From positions 2,620,001-2,684,000 of the forward strand of contig NZ_CP060720.1 in NCBI RefSeq assembly GCF_014397115.1: a stretch of DNA of 64,000 nucleotides, given 5' to 3'. Position 1 is the stretch's first letter, and each line of letters starts with the position of its first letter. Shown one piece after another: positions 63,065-64,000 of the stretch. The notes under the pieces were generated by a model. That model did no database searches and was not told the DNA's origin. It saw only the letters and a program-made list of their open reading frames with translations. The translations under genes were made by a program, and so were the position numbers. This DNA comes from Vagococcus carniphilus. GTDB lineage: Bacteria > Bacillota > Bacilli > Lactobacillales > Vagococcaceae.

Positions 63065-64000
63065 TTAGTTCATTACTTTTTCTTTATAATCTTTACCAAT
63101 TTTATCCGCTGCAAGAATAGCTTGAGCTACTTCAGCTTCTACAATAGGGAAAGGCATAGAATGGATAGATTCTTCTGGAATACAAGCTTTGGCTGCAACT
63201 TCCATTGCTTCGTCATAAGTAATAGAATCAACACCGATATCTGCTAAACAAACTGGTAAACCAATCGACAAACTAAAATCTAACACTTCGTACAATTCTT
63301 CCATTGGTGCATTTTCTAATACTAATTGACAGATAACGCTAAAGGCAACTTTTTCACCATGGAAATAATGATGAGTTCCTTCTAAAGCTGTCAAGCCATC
63401 ATGAATAGCATGAACACCTGCTAAACCACTACTTTCAAACCCAAGACCTGATAATAAAATGTTAGTTTCAACAATATTTTCTAATGCTGGTGTTACAACA
63501 TTGTTATCACAAGCAATTTTAGCGTTATAACCATTTTCAAGTAATGTTTCGTAACAAGCTTTGGCTAATGTATAAGCAGCTATTGTATTTTTAGCTGGTG
63601 CTGTTTCTTTTGTTAAATAACCATTAGGCAAACCTGCATTCACATTAGAATATGAGCGAGCTGTTGCACGAGCTTCAAATAAAGTAGATAACGCATCTCC
63701 CATACCAGCAACTAAAAAACGAGTTGGTGCATTAGCAATAATTTTTGTGTCTACCATAACAACACTTGGGCTTTGTTTGAAGTAAGCATAGTCATCAAAC
63801 TCACCATCTTCTGTATAAAGAACTGCTGAGTGAGATGTTGGTGCATCAGTTGCTGCAATTGTTGGAACAATGATTAAAGCATCACCTTCTGCCACACATT
63901 TTGATGTATCAATGGCTTTACCACCACCAAGACCGATAACACAATCCGTTTTATTTTCTTTTGCTACTTCTTGAAGTCTAGCAACTTCTTGGCGTGAACA
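63065..64000 (-). CDS. gldA: Glycerol dehydrogenase GldA (partial, cut by right edge)
   Basis: The last ~311 residues are visible. NAD-binding GGGKAIDTSK, metal-site region AGMGDALSTLFEA, VHAIHDGL and HGEKVAFS, as in the iron-containing alcohol dehydrogenase fold. Oxidises glycerol to dihydroxyacetone, the substrate of the neighbouring DhaK. The N-terminus is outside the window, so I extend the gene to the edge. Confidence 0.95.
   Translation of the reverse strand, partial: CSRQEVARLQEVAKENKTDCVIGLGGGKAIDTSKCVAEGDALIIVPTIAATDAPTSHSAVLYTEDGEFDDYAYFKQSPSVVMVDTKIIANAPTRFLVAGMGDALSTLFEARATARSYSNVNAGLPNGYLTKETAPAKNTIAAYTLAKACYETLLENGYNAKIACDNNVVTPALENIVETNILLSGLGFESSGLAGVHAIHDGLTALEGTHHYFHGEKVAFSVICQLVLENAPMEELYEVLDFSLSIGLPVCLADIGVDSITYDEAMEVAAKACIPEESIHSMPFPIVEAEVAQAILAADKIGKDYKEKVMN

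Overview
The window is low-GC Firmicutes chromosome, and the gene content points to the Enterococcaceae (Enterococcus/Vagococcus type). Evidence for this includes walRK-yycHI, mecA and spx, class Ib and class III ribonucleotide reductases, a Qnr-like pentapeptide protein close to the enterococcal type, YfhO, Bce-type modules, lipoate scavenging and GldA/DhaK. The genus is an inference. Almost all of the window is housekeeping or core accessory DNA. The one clearly foreign piece is a ~4.6 kb integrated element.

Layout. 1-4200 (minus) is walR-walK-yycH-yycI, running off the left edge. 4201-4727 is non-coding and holds a candidate small RNA with a C-rich loop and its own terminator. 4728-5378 is a DUF71/Dph6-like ATPase. 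5576-10164 is a decaying integrative element at the 3' end of tRNA-Lys(CTT). It is bounded by an 18-bp direct repeat and has paired integrase arm sites at both ends. It carries a frameshifted integrase, a 5'-truncated repressor, a frameshifted zinc-ribbon gene and a row of very small ORFs driven by near-identical promoter modules. A second pair of arm-like repeats lies just outside its left end.

10.2-25.7 kb holds yxeA, the Fur-controlled feoAB operon, nrdHIEF behind two NrdR boxes, gtrA, mecA, spx, trpS, a second-type clpP, an APH/nitrilase pair, lplA and an MBL-fold gene. 25.8-28.3 kb is an ABC exporter with its TetR regulator and two operators. 28.4-45.5 kb is rich in envelope genes: three CAP-domain secreted proteins, an M42 aminopeptidase, YfhO, a complete Bce-type antimicrobial-peptide sensing/resistance module (ATPase, permease, lipoprotein, response regulator, kinase), an SMR transporter and a membrane-anchored surface protein. 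45.6-48.6 kb is nrdDG with two further NrdR boxes. 48.7-52.8 kb is a TraX-like gene and an operon joining a second lipoate ligase to a MetNIQ-type ABC importer. 53.0-55.0 kb is infC-rpmI-rplT with its L20 leader. 55-64 kb holds the Qnr-like gene, a DUF6179/DUF6323 pair, a GIY-YIG/DUF4357-like gene, a secreted 5'-nucleotidase, dhaK and gldA (cut by the right edge).

Three themes link the genes. (1) A shared ~78-residue cell-wall-type repeat occurs 15 times in four secreted proteins (three CAP proteins, one 5'-nucleotidase). (2) Both ribonucleotide reductase operons appear to be under NrdR, with box pairs spaced 31 and 41 bp. (3) Lipoate scavenging is present twice, once linked to an ABC importer of unknown substrate. 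The most unusual material is the tRNA-Lys element with its repeated promoter modules, the lplA-metNIQ operon, and the two orphan RNA-like loci (4.5 kb and 57.5 kb).
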